34,029 nucleotides of DNA from Mesorhizobium sp. ORS 3324. GTDB lineage: Bacteria > Pseudomonadota > Alphaproteobacteria > Rhizobiales > Rhizobiaceae. A program made the translations under genes and the position numbers. The stretch lies in assembly GCA_000824825.2 (NCBI GenBank), contig LM655188.1:60924-94952 (forward strand), given 5' to 3'. A model generated the notes under the pieces. It was not told the origin of the DNA. It saw nothing but the letters and a program-made list of their open reading frames with translations, and did not search any database. Positions 32,792 to 34,029 of this stretch are shown here, piece by piece. Position 1 is the stretch's first letter; each line of letters starts with the position of its first letter.

Positions 32792-33922
32792 ATGAACATC
32801 AAGAGCCTTCTTCTCGGCTCCGCTGCGGCCCTGATCGCAGTTTCGGGCGCCCGCGCCGCCGACGCGGTCACCGTCGCCGAGCCGGAACCGGCCGAATACG
32901 TCAAGATCTGCGACGTCTATGGCGCAGGTTACTTCTACATCCCCGGCACCGAGACCTGCCTGCGCGTCGGCGGCTATGTCCGCTATGACGCCGGCTTCGG
33001 CGATGTCGGCTCATTCGACGGCCGTAAGACCACCGACGTTCAGGACGGCGACTCGCAGAACAGCTGGAAGAAGAACGCCCGCTTCAATCTGAAGACTTGG
33101 ACCGGCCAGGAAACCGAACTCGGTACGTTGAAGACCTACACCGAGACGCGGTTTAACTTCCCGAACGGCGGTGGGACGTCCGTTTCGCTGAACTTCGCCT
33201 GGATCCAGCTCGGTGGTCTGCGCGTCGGCAAGGACGAGACGCCTTATGATGCGTTCATCGGCTATGCCGGCAATGTCATCCAGGACACGATAATCCCGTA
33301 CGGCATCAAGGACACCAACGTCGTCAGCTACTACTTCGACGCCGGTAGCGGCTTCTCGGGTGTGATCTCGCTCGAAGAAGGCTCCGACACCACCGGCTCC
33401 ACAGCCATTCACGGCACCATTGACAGCTACGTTCCCAATGTCGTCGGCGGCCTGAAGTACAAGGGCGACTGGGGTGCGATCACCGGCGTTGTCGCTTATG
33501 ACAGCTCCTATGAGGAAGTGGCCGGCAAAGTTCGCCTCGACGTCAACGTCACCAAGGAACTTTCGCTGTTCGTCATGGGCGGCTACGGCACCGACGACAA
33601 TCTGAACGACCCTACCAATGTCATTCCTGCTCGTGGCCGCGGCTTCTACAAGCCGTGGGGCGGCAACTGGGCCGTCTGGGGTGGCGGCACCTACAAGTTC
33701 AACGAGAAGACCGCCTTCAACCTCCAGGTTTCGGCTGATGATGCCAAGAATGCCGCCGTCGCGGCAAACGTGGCCTACACGATCGTTCCAGGCTTCACGA
33801 TCACGACCGAAGTTGACTATGTCCACGACGGCAAGTTCGGCGACGCTGACGATTTCAACTGGACCAAGGCCGACAAGAAGAACAGCTGGGGTGGCATCGT
33901 CCGCTTCCAGCGCTCGTTCTGA
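32792..33922 (+). CDS. Outer-membrane porin (Omp2b/RopA-type)
   Basis: 376-residue alphaproteobacterial porin forming a 16-strand beta-barrel trimer in the outer membrane for passive diffusion of small solutes. Signal peptide residues 1 to about 22 (MNIKSLLLGSAAALIAVSGARA, cleavage before AD). EPEPAEYVKICDVYGAGYFYIPGTETCLRVGGYVRYD is the family hallmark, with two cysteines likely bridged; repeated aromatic beta-strands follow, and the chain ends in Phe (GGIVRFQRSF), the assembly signal. GGAG lies about 10 nt before the ATG. Codon use looks biased toward highly expressed genes (many AAC, TAC, GGC). It is followed by a strong terminator. Confidence 0.95.
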   Translation: MNIKSLLLGSAAALIAVSGARAADAVTVAEPEPAEYVKICDVYGAGYFYIPGTETCLRVGGYVRYDAGFGDVGSFDGRKTTDVQDGDSQNSWKKNARFNLKTWTGQETELGTLKTYTETRFNFPNGGGTSVSLNFAWIQLGGLRVGKDETPYDAFIGYAGNVIQDTIIPYGIKDTNVVSYYFDAGSGFSGVISLEEGSDTTGSTAIHGTIDSYVPNVVGGLKYKGDWGAITGVVAYDSSYEEVAGKVRLDVNVTKELSLFVMGGYGTDDNLNDPTNVIPARGRGFYKPWGGNWAVWGGGTYKFNEKTAFNLQVSADDAKNAAVAANVAYTIVPGFTITTEVDYVHDGKFGDADDFNWTKADKKNSWGGIVRFQRSF

Positions 33923-33947
33923 TCGAAGCTACGATCTCAGGACCCAA

Positions 33948-33979
33948 GGCCCGCGGCGATGCCGCGGGCCCTTTTGTTT
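33948..33979 (+). terminator. Intrinsic terminator of the porin gene
   Basis: A perfect 10-bp GC-rich stem (GGCCCGCGGC, 33948-33957, with 33961-33970, loop GAT) is followed by CTTTTGTTTG, 25 bp after the porin stop codon. This is a classic rho-independent terminator. Confidence 0.9.
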
Positions 33980-33984
33980 GTTCC

Positions 33985-34025
33985 TAGAGTGCTTCACCGT
34001 TTCACGAAAACGGCGAACCACTCTA
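33985..34025. repeat. Short dispersed palindrome (TAGAGTG..TTC..CCGTTT type)
   Basis: The arms 33985-34002 and 34008-34025 pair at 16 of 18 positions around a 5-nt centre CACGA. From memory, AGAGCGGTTCACCGTTT-like palindromes of this size are scattered through Mesorhizobium genomes. It follows directly after the porin terminator. Confidence 0.6.
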
Positions 34026-34029
34026 TCTC

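Noticed and set aside
32532..32795. 87-codon GTG ORF ending at the porin start
   Set aside because: There is no ribosome site, it starts in the AT-rich motif cluster and shows no family; the ATGA overlap with the porin is probably chance.

Overview
The window is high-GC alphaproteobacterial chromosomal DNA, most likely from a Mesorhizobium-type member of the Rhizobiales. This rests on the GC-skewed codon use with long shadow ORFs opposite most genes, the Omp2b/RopA-type porin, the mix of LysR, DeoR, Lrp and TetR regulators beside amine and amino-acid catabolic genes, and the abundance of rhizobial intergenic palindromes. I recognised no rRNA, tRNA, phage, IS element, plasmid replication gene or CRISPR array. 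All identifications come from reading motifs; no database was searched.

Layout. (1) 0.1-7.0 kb is an amine-catabolism locus. On the minus strand are deoR-type and lysR-type regulators and a PotD-like periplasmic binding protein. On the plus strand a choline/ethanolamine-kinase-like gene is coupled (ATGA) to an 817-residue FAD/GcvT-type dehydrogenase of the dimethylglycine/sarcosine dehydrogenase family. The 400-bp divergent gap holds a promoter, three small hairpins ending in a U6 terminator, and a second large hairpin, so the operon probably has a structured regulatory leader. (2) 7.3-12 kb carries a methyltransferase, a second choline-kinase-like gene, a DMT exporter and a CodA-like amidohydrolase. 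(3) 12-18.4 kb carries an ABC exporter and three housekeeping-type genes: ilvD, a PhnB/VOC protein and prfC. (4) 18.4-22.5 kb has a tetR-haloalkane dehalogenase operon controlled by a perfect 24-bp palindrome, a divergent FAD amine/amino-acid oxidase and an amidase with an unusual nucleophile loop. (5) 22.7-25.6 kb has a class II glutamine amidotransferase, a DUF6356-like small protein, an Lrp regulator, dut and a HAD phosphatase. (6) 25.6-31.3 kb has a secreted hypothetical protein, a coupled PEP-mutase-like/trans-3-hydroxy-L-proline dehydratase pair, an EI24-type membrane protein, a second DMT transporter and a PfkB (adenosine-kinase-like) kinase. (7) 31.7-34 kb has an unusual HTH protein with an MbcA/ParS/Xre-like tail, an AT-rich regulatory gap with repeated GGCACAA motifs, and a porin with a strong terminator.

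Four of the six convergent gene junctions (7.0, 9.0, 13.9 and 16.65 kb) are filled by long palindromic repeats. The other two are nearly or fully closed (stop codons overlapping at 21.11 kb, a 5-bp gap at 28.38 kb). The repeats may act as two-way transcript ends.

The best candidates for something new are the structured leader of the kinase/dehydrogenase operon and the pathway behind it, the leaderless palindrome-controlled tetR-dehalogenase unit, the heptamer hairpin that supplies a gene's stop codon, and the orphan antitoxin-like HTH gene next to the GGCACAA motif cluster.
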